Of a stretch of DNA of 19,834 bases, positions 1 through 7,032 are shown piece after piece; the stretch's first letter is position 1; every line of letters starts with the position of its first letter. The notes under the pieces were generated by a model that did not search any database, was not told the origin of the DNA, and saw only the letters and a program-made list of their open reading frames with translations. Made by a program: the position numbers and the translations under genes. The DNA lies in NCBI GenBank assembly GCA_030637805.1, contig DAOWFV010000047.1, positions 1 to 19,834 on the forward strand, in the 5' to 3' direction. This stretch comes from Acidobacteriota bacterium. Its GTDB lineage: Bacteria; Acidobacteriota; Thermoanaerobaculia; Thermoanaerobaculales; Sulfomarinibacteraceae.

Positions 1-249
1 AGCTTCAAGGAGTTGATGGAAGACACTGAGTGGGACCGCTATGGGACCGGCCGCAACCCCAGGTGCGACAACTGCATGGCCCACTGCGGCTTCGAGGGGA
101 CCGCGGTTGCGGACACCTTCGACCACCCGCTCAGAGCCCTGCGGGTGGCACGGCGTGGACCGGAGATCGAAAAGCCGATGATGCCCGACCTGCCGATCGA
201 TCGGATCGACCGTGGGGGACCCGAGTTGCCGGTGCGACGGGCGGGATGA
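1..249 (+). CDS. hpnH: HpnH, adenosyl-hopene transferase, C-terminal fragment
   Basis: The frame is open from base 1 and ends at TGA 247-249, giving the last 82 residues of a protein whose start lies outside the window. It contains the cysteine-rich tail typical of hopanoid radical-SAM protein HpnH: an EDTEWDRYGTGRNPRCDNC run, then CMAHCGFEGTAV and DTFDHPLRAL. HpnH joins the 5'-deoxyadenosyl group of SAM to hopene or diploptene to form adenosylhopane, the first step of extended (C35) hopanoid side-chain synthesis. The radical-SAM CxxxCxxC core would be upstream and is not visible. The next gene, hpnB, starts 10 bases after the stop, so the two are probably cotranscribed. Assignment is by remembered family sequence; confidence is high because the tail is distinctive and the neighbours are hopanoid genes. 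Confidence 0.88.
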   Translation, partial: SFKELMEDTEWDRYGTGRNPRCDNCMAHCGFEGTAVADTFDHPLRALRVARRGPEIEKPMMPDLPIDRIDRGGPELPVRRAG

Positions 250-259
250 CGCACGCAAA

Positions 260-1504
260 ATGGGCAATCTCTGGTTTTTCGTGTGTCTGCCGGCCGCAAT
301 CCTCTGGATCGCCCTCCTGCTGCTGCCGTGGCGACCGTGGTCAACGCGGGAGCGCCTCGCCGCCCTCACCACGAAACCTGGTGAGATATACGGGTTAGGT
401 AACCTCACCGTCCTGATCCCGGCCCGCAACGAGGCCGCGGGGATCGGTGTGACCCTGAACGCCCTGTATCGGCAGGATCCTGCGATCAAGGTTGTCCTGA
501 TCGATGACCGCTCGGCCGACGGCACCGCGGAGGCCGCGCGGGCAGGTGGGGCGCCGAATGTTCAGGTCATAGAAGGGACACCTCTGCCGTCCGGCTGGAC
601 CGGCAAGCTGTGGGCGCTGGCGCAGGGGATGCGCCGGGTCGACACCGAGTACGTGGTTCTGCTTGACGCCGACATCGAGCTCGAAGAGGGCATCCTCGCT
701 CGCATGCTCGAGCTCGCGCGCACGCGCGATCTGCAGCTCGTCTCCTTGATGGCGACGCCGAGCCTGTCCGGTTTTTGGGAAAAGCTGCTGATGCCGGCCT
801 TCGTCTACTTCTTCAAGCTCCTGTACCCGTTCCACCTCGCCAACTCGTCGAGCCGGTGGGTGGCCGCCGCCGCAGGCGGCTGTGTGCTGGCCGAGGCCGA
901 GGTGCTGCGCGATATCGGCGGGTTCGAGAGTCTCAAGGGCGAACTCATCGACGACTGCGCCCTCGCCGCACGGGTCAAGGGGGCCGGGCATCGCACCTGG
1001 ATCGGGCTCAGCCATTCGGTCACCAGTCACCGCCGATATCAGACCTTGCGCCCGGTCTGGGACATGGTAGCCCGTACAGCCTTCACCCAGCTCCGGTACT
1101 CGCCGGCGCTGCTGGTCGGTTGCGTGCTCGCCATGTTGGTGGCCTTCTGGCTCCCGGTCGCGGGGCTCCTGGCACCGGCGCCGTCGGCACAGACTGTGGC
1201 TGTCGTCGCCCTGCTCGCGATGACTCTGAGCTACCTACCGACTCTTCTCTACTACCGGCTGTCGCCCGCCTGGGCGCTATTGTTGCCCCTCATTGGTACC
1301 CTCTACCTGGCGATGACGGTGGACTCGGCCCGGCGCTACTACCGCGGCGTCCGCTCCGAGTGGCGGGGGCGCGTATACGCGACACCGAGCGACGCCGCGG
1401 CCTTCCGGGGCAGCACGCCCCTCGTTCCTGCCGAGATCCACGTTGTGTCCGAGCCAGATCCCGATCCTGAGGCCTCCTCTTCCGTCAGAGAGCGAGGTCC
1501 GTGA
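260..1504 (+). CDS. hpnB: HpnB, hopene-associated glycosyltransferase (GT2 fold)
   Basis: A 414-residue membrane glycosyltransferase. Residues 4-23 form an N-terminal membrane segment. The GT2 domain begins at VLIPARNEA (51-59), with IDDRSADGT (81-89), the metal/nucleotide motif LLDADIE (134-140) and the acceptor-site motif LIDDCALAARVK (229-240). Three further hydrophobic segments lie at about 283-305, 311-331 and 336-354. This layout matches the HpnB family found in hopanoid clusters, whose exact sugar and acceptor are not settled. ATG 260 is chosen because it places the membrane helix at the N terminus; an in-frame upstream start at 212 would overlap hpnH. The 3' end overlaps the convergent ade gene by 20 bases. 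Oddity: residues about 32-46, in the linker between the membrane helix and the GT domain, are encoded by DNA matching the end of the palindromic repeat found elsewhere in this window. Confidence 0.87.
   Translation: MGNLWFFVCLPAAILWIALLLLPWRPWSTRERLAALTTKPGEIYGLGNLTVLIPARNEAAGIGVTLNALYRQDPAIKVVLIDDRSADGTAEAARAGGAPNVQVIEGTPLPSGWTGKLWALAQGMRRVDTEYVVLLDADIELEEGILARMLELARTRDLQLVSLMATPSLSGFWEKLLMPAFVYFFKLLYPFHLANSSSRWVAAAAGGCVLAEAEVLRDIGGFESLKGELIDDCALAARVKGAGHRTWIGLSHSVTSHRRYQTLRPVWDMVARTAFTQLRYSPALLVGCVLAMLVAFWLPVAGLLAPAPSAQTVAVVALLAMTLSYLPTLLYYRLSPAWALLLPLIGTLYLAMTVDSARRYYRGVRSEWRGRVYATPSDAAAFRGSTPLVPAEIHVVSEPDPDPEASSSVRERGP
352..395 (-). repeat. Terminal fragment of the palindromic TA-flanked element, inside hpnB
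   Basis: These 44 bases match the reverse complement of the left end of the element at 14869-15046 at 37 of 44 positions by eye. The match includes CCTCGCCGCCCTC and the terminal motif GGTGAGATATACGGG, and it is followed by TA at 396-397 as at most other element ends. It is read in frame as RLAALTTKPGEIYG. The same frame in the intergenic copies reads HLAALATEPGEICG and HLAALGTKPGEICG. The rest of the element is absent. Confidence 0.75.
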
Positions 1505-3128
1505 AGGCGAAGCGGAGGCCGTCGAAGAGACCGCGGTCGCTGAGCTTGAGCTCGGGAATTACCAGCAGGGCCATGAACGAAAGAGCCATCAAAGGGGCGC
1601 GCAGGGAGGAGCCCAGGGCGCGCGCGGACTCGTCGAGCTCTGTGTAGCGCCGTGCTACGACGTCGCCCGGGTCGGTGCTCATGAGACCGGCCACCGGCAG
1701 CGGCAGGATCTCAACCTCGGAGCCGTCAGCCACCGCAATACCGCCCCGATGTTCAACCACCGCGCGCACCGCCGCGATCAACGATTCGGCGTCCGCTCCC
1801 ACGGCGATAATATTGTGGGAGTCGTGGGCCACGCTGGAGGCCAGGGCCCCGCGCTGAAGCCCAAAGCCATGCACGAAGGCAACCGCAGGCGCCGCTGGTC
1901 GGTAGCGGTTGAGCACTGCGAGGTAGAGAATGTCCCGCGCGGGATCCGGCACCACCTGGCCGTCGTCGACAGGCGGCTCCATCGCCAACGCCCGGGTCAT
2001 CAGCGAGCCGTCCTCGACGCCAATCACTCGAATCGGCCCGCCAGGATCGGGCACCTCGAGGTCTGCCGGCTCGGTGTCCTGCGCGTGGAAAATATTGATC
2101 GGCGGCGCCTCAACGCGCGGCAGCAGGCTCTGTCCGTTCTCCGCCGCGAGCCCCCCGTCGATCCAGGTGCGCTGGACGCCGAAAGTGCGCAGATCCCGCA
2201 CCTCGACCGCATCCATTGGGTCTCCCAAACGCAGGCTTCCCACCGGCAGGCCGTAGTGCTCGACGGCGTTGAGGCAGGCGCAGCGCAGAACGTCGAATAC
2301 ATCGTGCCCGAGGGCCACTGCCCGTGCGGCCAGCCGATCGATGTGTCCGTCCAGCAGATCGTCCGGGTGTTTGTCGTCGGAGCAGAACATCACCCGGCCG
2401 GGCTGGGAGGAGATCAGGGGGTGGAGGGCGTCGAAGTCGCGGGCCGCCGAGCCTTCCCGGATCAGGATACGCATCCCCGCCGCCAGCTTGCTCTCGGCCT
2501 CTTCGAGGGTGGTGCACTCGTGGTCGGTGCTGATTCCCGCCTCGGCGTAACGCCGTGCCGCCTCCCCCGTCAGTCCGGGGGCATGGCCGTCCACGGGGAG
2601 GCCGCGGTCACGGGCCAAAGCGAGCTTGGCGAGGACCGCGGGGTTCCGATCGAGAACCGCAGGGAAGTTCATCATCTCGGAGAGGTAAAGCACGTCCGGC
2701 CTGTCGAGCAGGGCCGCGATCTCGTCGCATCCCAGCGTCGCACCGGCGGTTTCGAAGTCGGTCGCCGGCACGCAGGACGGCGCGCCGAAGAAGACCTTGA
2801 AGCCGGAGGCGGCGGCGTTTTCCAGCATGTAGCGCACACCGTCAACACCGAGTACGTTCGCTATTTCGTGCGGGTCCGAAACCGTGGCCACCGTGCCGTG
2901 TCTGGCCGCGATGCGGCCGAACTCCGACGGCACCAGCATCGAGCTTTCGATGTGGACGTGGGCATCGACGAAGCCCGGGAGAAGATAATTCAGAGAGGGA
3001 TCCTCGGGGCCGGTCTCGTCGACCGCGACGATGCTGCCGTTCTCCCACCCGGTGGTCGCTGCACGGATGGTGCGAGCTGCCACATCGACGCAGTTCGCCC
3101 GAATTTTTCCCGATCTCGACGGGCTCAT
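1485..3128 (-). CDS. ade: Adenine deaminase
   Basis: A 547-residue amidohydrolase-fold enzyme that converts adenine to hypoxanthine and ammonia. Family signatures are PGFVDAHVHIESSM (51-64, metal-binding HxH at 57/59), VSDPHEIANVLG (83-94), VDGHAPGLTG, STDHECTT, FCSDDKHPDDL and, near the C terminus, AHDSHNIIAVG. These match the YicP/Ade type, and the length is close to the usual 550-600. The start is ATG 3128 because GGGAGG lies 8 bases upstream on this strand; a longer frame to 3221 has no comparable ribosome site. The gene converges on hpnB (20-base overlap) and diverges from hpnG. HpnG releases adenine from adenosylhopane, so this deaminase could recycle that adenine; this link is inferred from position and known chemistry. 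Confidence 0.93.
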   Translation of the reverse strand: MSPSRSGKIRANCVDVAARTIRAATTGWENGSIVAVDETGPEDPSLNYLLPGFVDAHVHIESSMLVPSEFGRIAARHGTVATVSDPHEIANVLGVDGVRYMLENAAASGFKVFFGAPSCVPATDFETAGATLGCDEIAALLDRPDVLYLSEMMNFPAVLDRNPAVLAKLALARDRGLPVDGHAPGLTGEAARRYAEAGISTDHECTTLEEAESKLAAGMRILIREGSAARDFDALHPLISSQPGRVMFCSDDKHPDDLLDGHIDRLAARAVALGHDVFDVLRCACLNAVEHYGLPVGSLRLGDPMDAVEVRDLRTFGVQRTWIDGGLAAENGQSLLPRVEAPPINIFHAQDTEPADLEVPDPGGPIRVIGVEDGSLMTRALAMEPPVDDGQVVPDPARDILYLAVLNRYRPAAPAVAFVHGFGLQRGALASSVAHDSHNIIAVGADAESLIAAVRAVVEHRGGIAVADGSEVEILPLPVAGLMSTDPGDVVARRYTELDESARALGSSLRAPLMALSFMALLVIPELKLSDRGLFDGLRFAFTDLAL

Positions 3129-3162
3129 GTTGCAGCCTCCCACCTGTCCTAAGCCGCCCTGG

Positions 3163-3191
3163 AGTATAGGATGACCGCCCTGCGTTGTGGC
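3163..3191 (-). promoter_or_regulatory. Possible sigma70-type promoter of ade
   Basis: On the minus strand, TATACT (3163-3168) is a good -10 match, preceded after 17 bases by GCCACA (3186-3191), which matches only half of the -35 consensus. It lies 35 bases upstream of the ade start. Pattern match only. Confidence 0.3.
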
Positions 3192-3266
3192 CGCATTGGA
3201 TCTCGCGTAGTATTTCGGCACCCCCTTGTAGAGGGCTCAGCCTGGTTTTCGGGAGAGAGAGGAAGT

Positions 3267-3401
3267 ATGGCGTTGGCACAGCTCGAGATCACGGCATTCG
3301 GCTTTTCCCGGGTCTTTTTCCTCGAGTACCACGGTTTCAACACCTTCTTTTCATTGTGGGCGACGGCACGTTATCGGAAGCTTGCTCTTGGGGAGGCTTG
3401 A
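3267..3401 (+). CDS. Possible 44-residue leader ORF ahead of hpnG
   Basis: ATG 3267 is preceded by GAGAGG five bases upstream. The frame runs 44 codons to TGA 3399-3401, three bases before the hpnG ATG. The product begins MALAQLEITAFGFSRVFF and is rich in aromatic residues, with a basic ARYRK segment near the end; no family is recognised. The hpnG ribosome site (GGGAGG, 3391-3396) lies inside the end of this ORF, so translational coupling is possible. It could equally be chance, as the frame stays open further upstream to 3171. No signal peptide is evident. Confidence 0.3.
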   Translation: MALAQLEITAFGFSRVFFLEYHGFNTFFSLWATARYRKLALGEA

Positions 3402-3404
3402 AGC

Positions 3405-4094
3405 ATGCTTGGTGTCGTCACAGCCCTGCCGCAGGAACGGGCCTGGTTGGCCGGCACCGTCGGCGACGCGGACCTCGTGGTGGAGCTCAGCGGTATCGGC
3501 ACGCGGGCGGCGTCGAACGCGGTCCGGCGTCTCATCAAGCGGGGTGCGACCTGCCTCGCCAGCTGGGGAAGCGCGGCGGGTCTGGATCCGAGCTGTGTCG
3601 CCGGTACCGTCGTCCTCCCGCGAACGGTGGTCCTCCCGGGCGAAGGGGCCTACGACACAGATCGGGCGTGGCGCCGCCGGCTGATCGAGCGTCTCGAGAA
3701 CCATGTTCCGCTGTCCACCGGGCTTCTGATCCACAGCGTGGAGCTTCTCCAGACGCCCGCCGCCAAGCGACAGCTTTTTCGACAGGAGGGGGCCGTCGCC
3801 GCCGATATGGAGAGCGGCGCCGTGGCACGCTTGGCGGCGGAACATGAACTCCCGTTTGTCGCGATCCGGGTCGTGCTCGATGCCGCCGGAACCAGCCTGC
3901 CCCGGGCGATTGCTGCGAGCACTGATGAGGAGGGTCGGTTGCTTTCCGGAGCTCTCTGTCGGCGCGCGCTTTGCAGTCCTGAAGATTGGCCGCGTTTTGT
4001 CCGGCTGGCGCTGTCGTACCGAGTCGCCGGGCGCGCCATGCGCACGACGTGGCAGCTGGCGTCACCGAACCTCCTGTGCCCGGATCATTGCTAG
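3405..4094 (+). CDS. hpnG: HpnG, hopanoid-associated nucleoside phosphorylase
   Basis: A 229-residue member of the purine-nucleoside phosphorylase / MTA nucleosidase family. It starts MLGVVTALPQERAW and has ELSGIGTRAASNAV (27-40), the small-residue loop SWGSAAGLDP (53-62), the active-site motif ADMESGAVA (133-141) and AIRVVLDA (153-160). This short form matches hopanoid-associated phosphorylase HpnG, which cleaves adenine from adenosylhopane to give a phosphoribosyl- or ribosyl-hopane on the way to bacteriohopanetetrol. GGGAGG sits 8 bases before ATG 3405. Its context, three genes from hpnH and next to an adenine deaminase, supports the role. Oddity: the TAG stop (4092-4094) is formed by the TA flank plus the first base of a palindromic element, so the original C terminus may have differed. 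Confidence 0.85.
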   Translation: MLGVVTALPQERAWLAGTVGDADLVVELSGIGTRAASNAVRRLIKRGATCLASWGSAAGLDPSCVAGTVVLPRTVVLPGEGAYDTDRAWRRRLIERLENHVPLSTGLLIHSVELLQTPAAKRQLFRQEGAVAADMESGAVARLAAEHELPFVAIRVVLDAAGTSLPRAIAASTDEEGRLLSGALCRRALCSPEDWPRFVRLALSYRVAGRAMRTTWQLASPNLLCPDHC

Positions 4095-4270
4095 CCCGCA
4101 TATCTCACCGGGTTCCGTCGCGAGGGCGGCGAGGTGCCGTGCACGGTGGCGTTTTCGATCCGAGGGGCGCGGCTTGTACTTGACAGTACGTCGAGCACCC
4201 CGAGGCGAGAAAACACCGCTGGGTGCGGTGCATCGGCGGCCGCAGCAGAAAGCTGGTGAGATATGCGGGC
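4094..4270 (+). repeat. Palindromic TA-flanked element, copy A (177 bp)
   Basis: The ends are inverted repeats, GCCCGCATATCTCACC and GGTGAGATATGCGGGC. The two halves are imperfectly complementary throughout, pairing GTTTTC with GAAAAC and GGGG with CCCC, around an apical stem GTACTTGAC / GTCGAGCAC with loop AGTAC. It is flanked by TA on the left (4092-4093) and TG on the right. By eye it is roughly 85-90% identical to copy C. It fills the gap between hpnG and trmO. Reading frames across it are not considered genes. Confidence 0.9.
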
Positions 4271-4307
4271 TGGACCTGGGGACATCGGCAGGAGGAATTG
4301 AAGGATA

Positions 4308-4808
4308 ATGCTGAAAGGCGGGGTAGGGGATATGAAGATCGAGTACCGGCCCATCGGAGTGATCCACACAGCCTTTACTGATCTCGAGGGCATGCCGATC
4401 CAGCCTTCGCGAGGCAAGGGCGCGAAGGGAACCGTCGAGGTCTTCCCGGAGTACGCCGACGGTCTCGCCGACCTGGACGGTTTCTCACACGTCGTGCTGC
4501 TCTACCACCTCCACCGCTCGAAGGGTTTCAGCCTCCGGGTCACGCCGTTCCTGGATACCCGGGAGCGCGGCCTCTTCGCCACTCGAGCGCCCAGACGCCC
4601 CAACCCCATCGGTCTCTCGGTGGTCCGCCTGCTCGGAATCGAGGGCGGCCGGATCTCGGTGCAGGACCTCGACATCCTCGACGGGACCCCGTTGCTGGAC
4701 ATCAAGCCCTACGTGTCGGACTTCGACCACTGCACCGATGTCCGGATGGGTTGGCTCGAGAAGGTCAAGGGGCGGAAGACGCGATCCGACGGCCGGTTCG
4801 TGGAGTGA
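4308..4808 (+). CDS. trmO: TrmO, tRNA N6-threonylcarbamoyladenosine37 methyltransferase
   Basis: A TsaA/TrmO-fold protein (166 residues) that in characterised members uses SAM to N6-methylate t6A37 in tRNA. Recognisable motifs in order are YRPIGVIHTAF, GMPIQPSRG, LDGFSHVVLLYHLHRS, the signature FATRAPRRPNPIGLSVVRLL, and DILDGTPLLDIKPYV. The domain is complete. ATG 4308 has AGGAGG 12 bases upstream and AAGGA close by; ATG 4332 (MKIEYRPIGV) is the more family-like start and has a G-rich tract before it, so the first eight residues are uncertain. It begins 37 bases after repeat copy A, and the ACT_7 gene follows its stop by four bases. No link to hopanoids is seen. Confidence 0.88.
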   Translation: MLKGGVGDMKIEYRPIGVIHTAFTDLEGMPIQPSRGKGAKGTVEVFPEYADGLADLDGFSHVVLLYHLHRSKGFSLRVTPFLDTRERGLFATRAPRRPNPIGLSVVRLLGIEGGRISVQDLDILDGTPLLDIKPYVSDFDHCTDVRMGWLEKVKGRKTRSDGRFVE

Positions 4809-4812
4809 GCTG

Positions 4813-5193
4813 GTGAAACTGGAGATCCAGGTACTGCCCGGAGAGTACGCGGTCTGGCAGCTGCCGGCCGACGCGCCGCCGCCGAGGATCGAGGGAGCGG
4901 GCTTTCTCTCCGTCACCCGTACCCCGGACGAGCTCTCGGTGGTCTCTCCGGCGGACTCCGTGCCGGACGGTGTCCCGGCGGAAACGGGTTTCCGGTGTCT
5001 CGCGGTCGCAGGTCCTCTGGCGTTCGACCTCACCGGCGTCGTGGCCGGCCTCAGCACGCCGCTCGCGGAGGCGGAGGTCCCGATCTTCGTGATCTCCACC
5101 TTCGACACCGACTATCTGCTCGTCCGCTCCGAGGACCTCTCCCGCGCCCGCCGCGCGCTGACGGCCGCCGGATTCCAGATCACGGACCGATAG
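4813..5193 (+). CDS. Small ACT_7-type ACT-domain protein
   Basis: A 126-residue protein starting at GTG 4813, with GGAG seven bases upstream inside the end of trmO. Conserved features of the ACT_7 (CASTOR-like) family are the start LEIQVLPGEYAVWQLP, GFLSVTRTPDELSVV, GFRCLAVAGPLAFDLTGV, and IFVISTFDTDYLLVRSEDL near the end. Such proteins usually consist of two small ACT-like halves thought to sense amino acids; the ligand here cannot be read from the sequence. The four-base gap to trmO suggests one transcript. An in-frame ATG upstream at 4738 lies inside trmO and is rejected. Confidence 0.85.
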   Translation: MKLEIQVLPGEYAVWQLPADAPPPRIEGAGFLSVTRTPDELSVVSPADSVPDGVPAETGFRCLAVAGPLAFDLTGVVAGLSTPLAEAEVPIFVISTFDTDYLLVRSEDLSRARRALTAAGFQITDR

Positions 5194-5243
5194 CCCCACG
5201 CCCGTGCCCCTGCCCCTGCCCGTACTCGAAACTTCGAGCTCTT

Positions 5244-5325
5244 CCAAGCGCGGCCAGAATGCTCGGATTCTTGATCGTTTCCCCGCGCAGACAATTCAAA
5301 ATTGAGAATTGAGAATTGAGAATTG
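5244..5325. repeat. Conserved leader plus AATTNNN heptad tandem array
   Basis: Bases 5293-5325 read in steps of seven as AATTCAA, AATTGAG three times, then AATTGG. The ~49 bases before it (5244-5292, starting CCAAGCG and ending TTTCCCCGCGCAGAC) align at about three quarters of positions with 17367-17417, which leads into another AATT heptad array. It lies between the 3' ends of two convergent genes. No coding sign. Confidence 0.75.
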
Positions 5326-5329
5326 GTTC

Positions 5330-6094
5330 TCAGCTCCCTCCCGGCATCACCAGCAACAGCCCGATGAGGATCAGCGCGATGCTGACCATGCGGCGAAAGG
5401 TGGCCTCCTCGAGGCGGAGGTGGATGTGGTTGCCGACGAAGGCGCCGAGGAGGACGGCGGGCATCACCGCGACGGCCGACCACAGCCGGGGCGCGGTGAT
5501 GAGGCCGAAGGCGGCGTAGGATGGCACCCGCACCGTGGTCATGAGCAGGAAGATGGCCATCAGATTGCCGCGAAAAGCCGTCTTGTCGGCGCCACCGAGC
5601 TGGTAGTAGAGCACCAGCGGTGGACCACCCGTGCCGAAGAGGCCGGTGAGGACTCCGGAAAGAAAACCGGTGGGCGGCGCCACCCACGGCGGCCAGCCGT
5701 GTCGACGCGGCCTCGGCGTGACAAGAAAAACCGCCCCCACGGCAACCAGGAAAACGCCGAGCACGACGAGCAAGAAGCTCGGGTTCCCCCAACGCAGGAG
5801 CCATGTGCCGAGAGGGATGCCGAGACCGACTCCCACGAAGAGAAGCAGCACCCCACGCCAGGAAATCCTGCGCCAGGACTTGCGCACCACCCAGAGCTCC
5901 GCCGGGAGGTTGACGAGAAGAAGAAGCACCACCACGTCACGGAGCTCGGGCAGGAGTAGCGCGAGCGAGCCGACGGCGATGAGCCCCGCGCCGAAACCGA
6001 GCAAGACGTAAACCGCCTCGGCGACTGCCAGGACGAGGCAGACGACGAGGAACTGGGGAAGAGAGGTGAAAACTGTCTCGATACCGACCCTCAC
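5330..6094 (-). CDS. TSUP (TauE/SafE) family membrane transporter
   Basis: A 254-residue, very hydrophobic protein with about eight predicted membrane helices in two halves. The first half has VLLGFGAGLIAVGSLALLLP and LVNLPAELWVVRK; the second has the family-typical GFLSGVLTGLFGTGGPPLVLYY followed by KTAFRGNLMAIFLL. TSUP proteins move small organic or sulfur-containing anions such as sulfite, sulfoacetate or taurine products; the substrate here is unknown. The start is GTG 6094, overlapping the elbB stop as GTGA, so the gene is probably translationally coupled to elbB. The stop lies five bases from a heptad repeat tract. The pairing with elbB has no obvious functional meaning. Confidence 0.88.
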   Translation of the reverse strand: MRVGIETVFTSLPQFLVVCLVLAVAEAVYVLLGFGAGLIAVGSLALLLPELRDVVVLLLLVNLPAELWVVRKSWRRISWRGVLLLFVGVGLGIPLGTWLLRWGNPSFLLVVLGVFLVAVGAVFLVTPRPRRHGWPPWVAPPTGFLSGVLTGLFGTGGPPLVLYYQLGGADKTAFRGNLMAIFLLMTTVRVPSYAAFGLITAPRLWSAVAVMPAVLLGAFVGNHIHLRLEEATFRRMVSIALILIGLLLVMPGGS

Positions 6095-6750
6095 GCCATC
6101 TCGAGCAGCGTTGCGACCGTTCTCTCGATGCCCTCCGCGGCCTCCGAGATGCTGTTGGCCAACATGTAGGCCGGGGAGCTCACCAGCTTGCGCTCCTGGT
6201 CAACCACGAACTCGGTCACCGGGCACGCAACGTGGGCGGCGCCCATGGCTTCCAGGGCGCCCGCCGTATCGGCGTCGTTGCCGATCGTGAGCTCCGGCCC
6301 CTCGTCGCCGAGGACCTTGGCGATGAGCGCCGGCGCTATGCAGACCGCCGCCACCGGCTTGCCCTGATCGTGGACCGCGTGGACCAGCGCCGCGACCCCG
6401 GGATCCACGTCGCAGTCGGCGCCCTTGACCGCGAAGTCGCAGAGGTTCTTGGCGGCTCCGAAACCGCCGGGTAGGATCAAGGCGTCGAGCTCGGCGGCAT
6501 CCACCGTCGCCACATCGCGCACTGCGCCGCGGGCAATGCGTGCAGACTCCACCAGCACGTTTCGTTCGGCTCCCTCCTCGACCTCGCCGGTGAGGTGGTT
6601 GACCACGTGCATCTGCGGAATGTCAGGTGCACACATCACCGCCTCCGCGCCGTGCCGATCGAGCGCGAGTAAGGTCACAACCGTCTCGTGGATCTCAGCG
6701 CCGTCGTATACGCCGCAGCCTGACAGAATCACACCGACCTTCTTGCCCAT
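6091..6750 (-). CDS. elbB: ElbB, DJ-1/PfpI-like glyoxalase of isoprenoid association
   Basis: A 219-residue class I glutamine-amidotransferase-like (DJ-1/PfpI superfamily) protein, close to E. coli ElbB in length and motifs: GVILSGCGVYDGAEIHE (6-22), INHLTGE-like VVNHLTGEVEEG, ALILPGGFGAAKNL, the nucleophile-elbow KPVAAVCIAPAL with Cys137, and VSSPAYMLANSI. E. coli ElbB has weak glyoxalase activity and was linked genetically to isoprenoid production; the natural substrate is unclear. ATG 6750 has GGAGG six bases upstream. A much longer open frame extends upstream across the opposite-strand transferase gene and is not coding. An isoprenoid role would fit the nearby hopanoid genes, but that is inference. 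Confidence 0.93.
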   Translation of the reverse strand: MGKKVGVILSGCGVYDGAEIHETVVTLLALDRHGAEAVMCAPDIPQMHVVNHLTGEVEEGAERNVLVESARIARGAVRDVATVDAAELDALILPGGFGAAKNLCDFAVKGADCDVDPGVAALVHAVHDQGKPVAAVCIAPALIAKVLGDEGPELTIGNDADTAGALEAMGAAHVACPVTEFVVDQERKLVSSPAYMLANSISEAAEGIERTVATLLEMA

Positions 6751-6783
6751 GGGAGGCCTCCTTCGTGAAGCTCTGCACCCGGT

Positions 6784-6812
6784 ATTGTAGCGCCCCTGCA
6801 TGAGCGTGCGGC
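6784..6812 (-). promoter_or_regulatory. Weak promoter candidate for elbB
   Basis: On the minus strand, TACAAT (6784-6789) resembles a -10 box 34 bases before the elbB start. The -35 at 6807-6812 (GCCGCA) is poor. Pattern match only. Confidence 0.2.
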
Positions 6813-6821
6813 TCACCCACC

Positions 6822-6863
6822 GGATACTGGATGCCGGATGCAGGTCGCAGGTCGCAGGTCGCA
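6822..6863. repeat. Heptad tandem array, left arm of an inverted pair
   Basis: Six consecutive seven-base units: GGATACT, GGATGCC, GGATGCA, then GGTCGCA three times. Read on the other strand it matches the array at 6941-6977 with about four mismatches in 35 bases, so the two arrays could pair across a 77-base spacer. It lies in the divergent gap between elbB and the glutathione transferase gene. Confidence 0.8.
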
Positions 6864-6940
6864 GCGAGATCGTCGACTGGACTCCTGCGATGTCAAGCCC
6901 TTTCAAGACCTTTCTTTCGTGACCTCCGTGCCTGCTAAAA

Positions 6941-6975
6941 CCTGAGACCTGAGACCTGAGACCTGCATCCAGCAT
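6941..6975. repeat. Heptad tandem array, right arm of an inverted pair
   Basis: Units are CCTGAGA three times, CCTGCAT and CCAGCAT. It is the inverted counterpart of 6822-6863. The spacer between them (6864-6940) shows no gene; it contains the phrase TTTCGTGACCTCCGTGCC, itself a short imperfect repetition. Confidence 0.8.
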
Positions 6976-7032
6976 CCGAGCCGTGGGAACGAGAAATGAA
7001 GCTAAGTTGTTGAAGTCTGCAGGGGGTGCTTG

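Noticed and set aside
1443..3152. 569-codon plus-strand open frame opposite ade
   Set aside because: Antisense shadow of the adenine deaminase gene, without family motifs or a ribosome site.
5293..5325. Short tandem repeats considered as CRISPR arrays
   Set aside because: Units are 7 bp with no spacers, and no cas gene is present.
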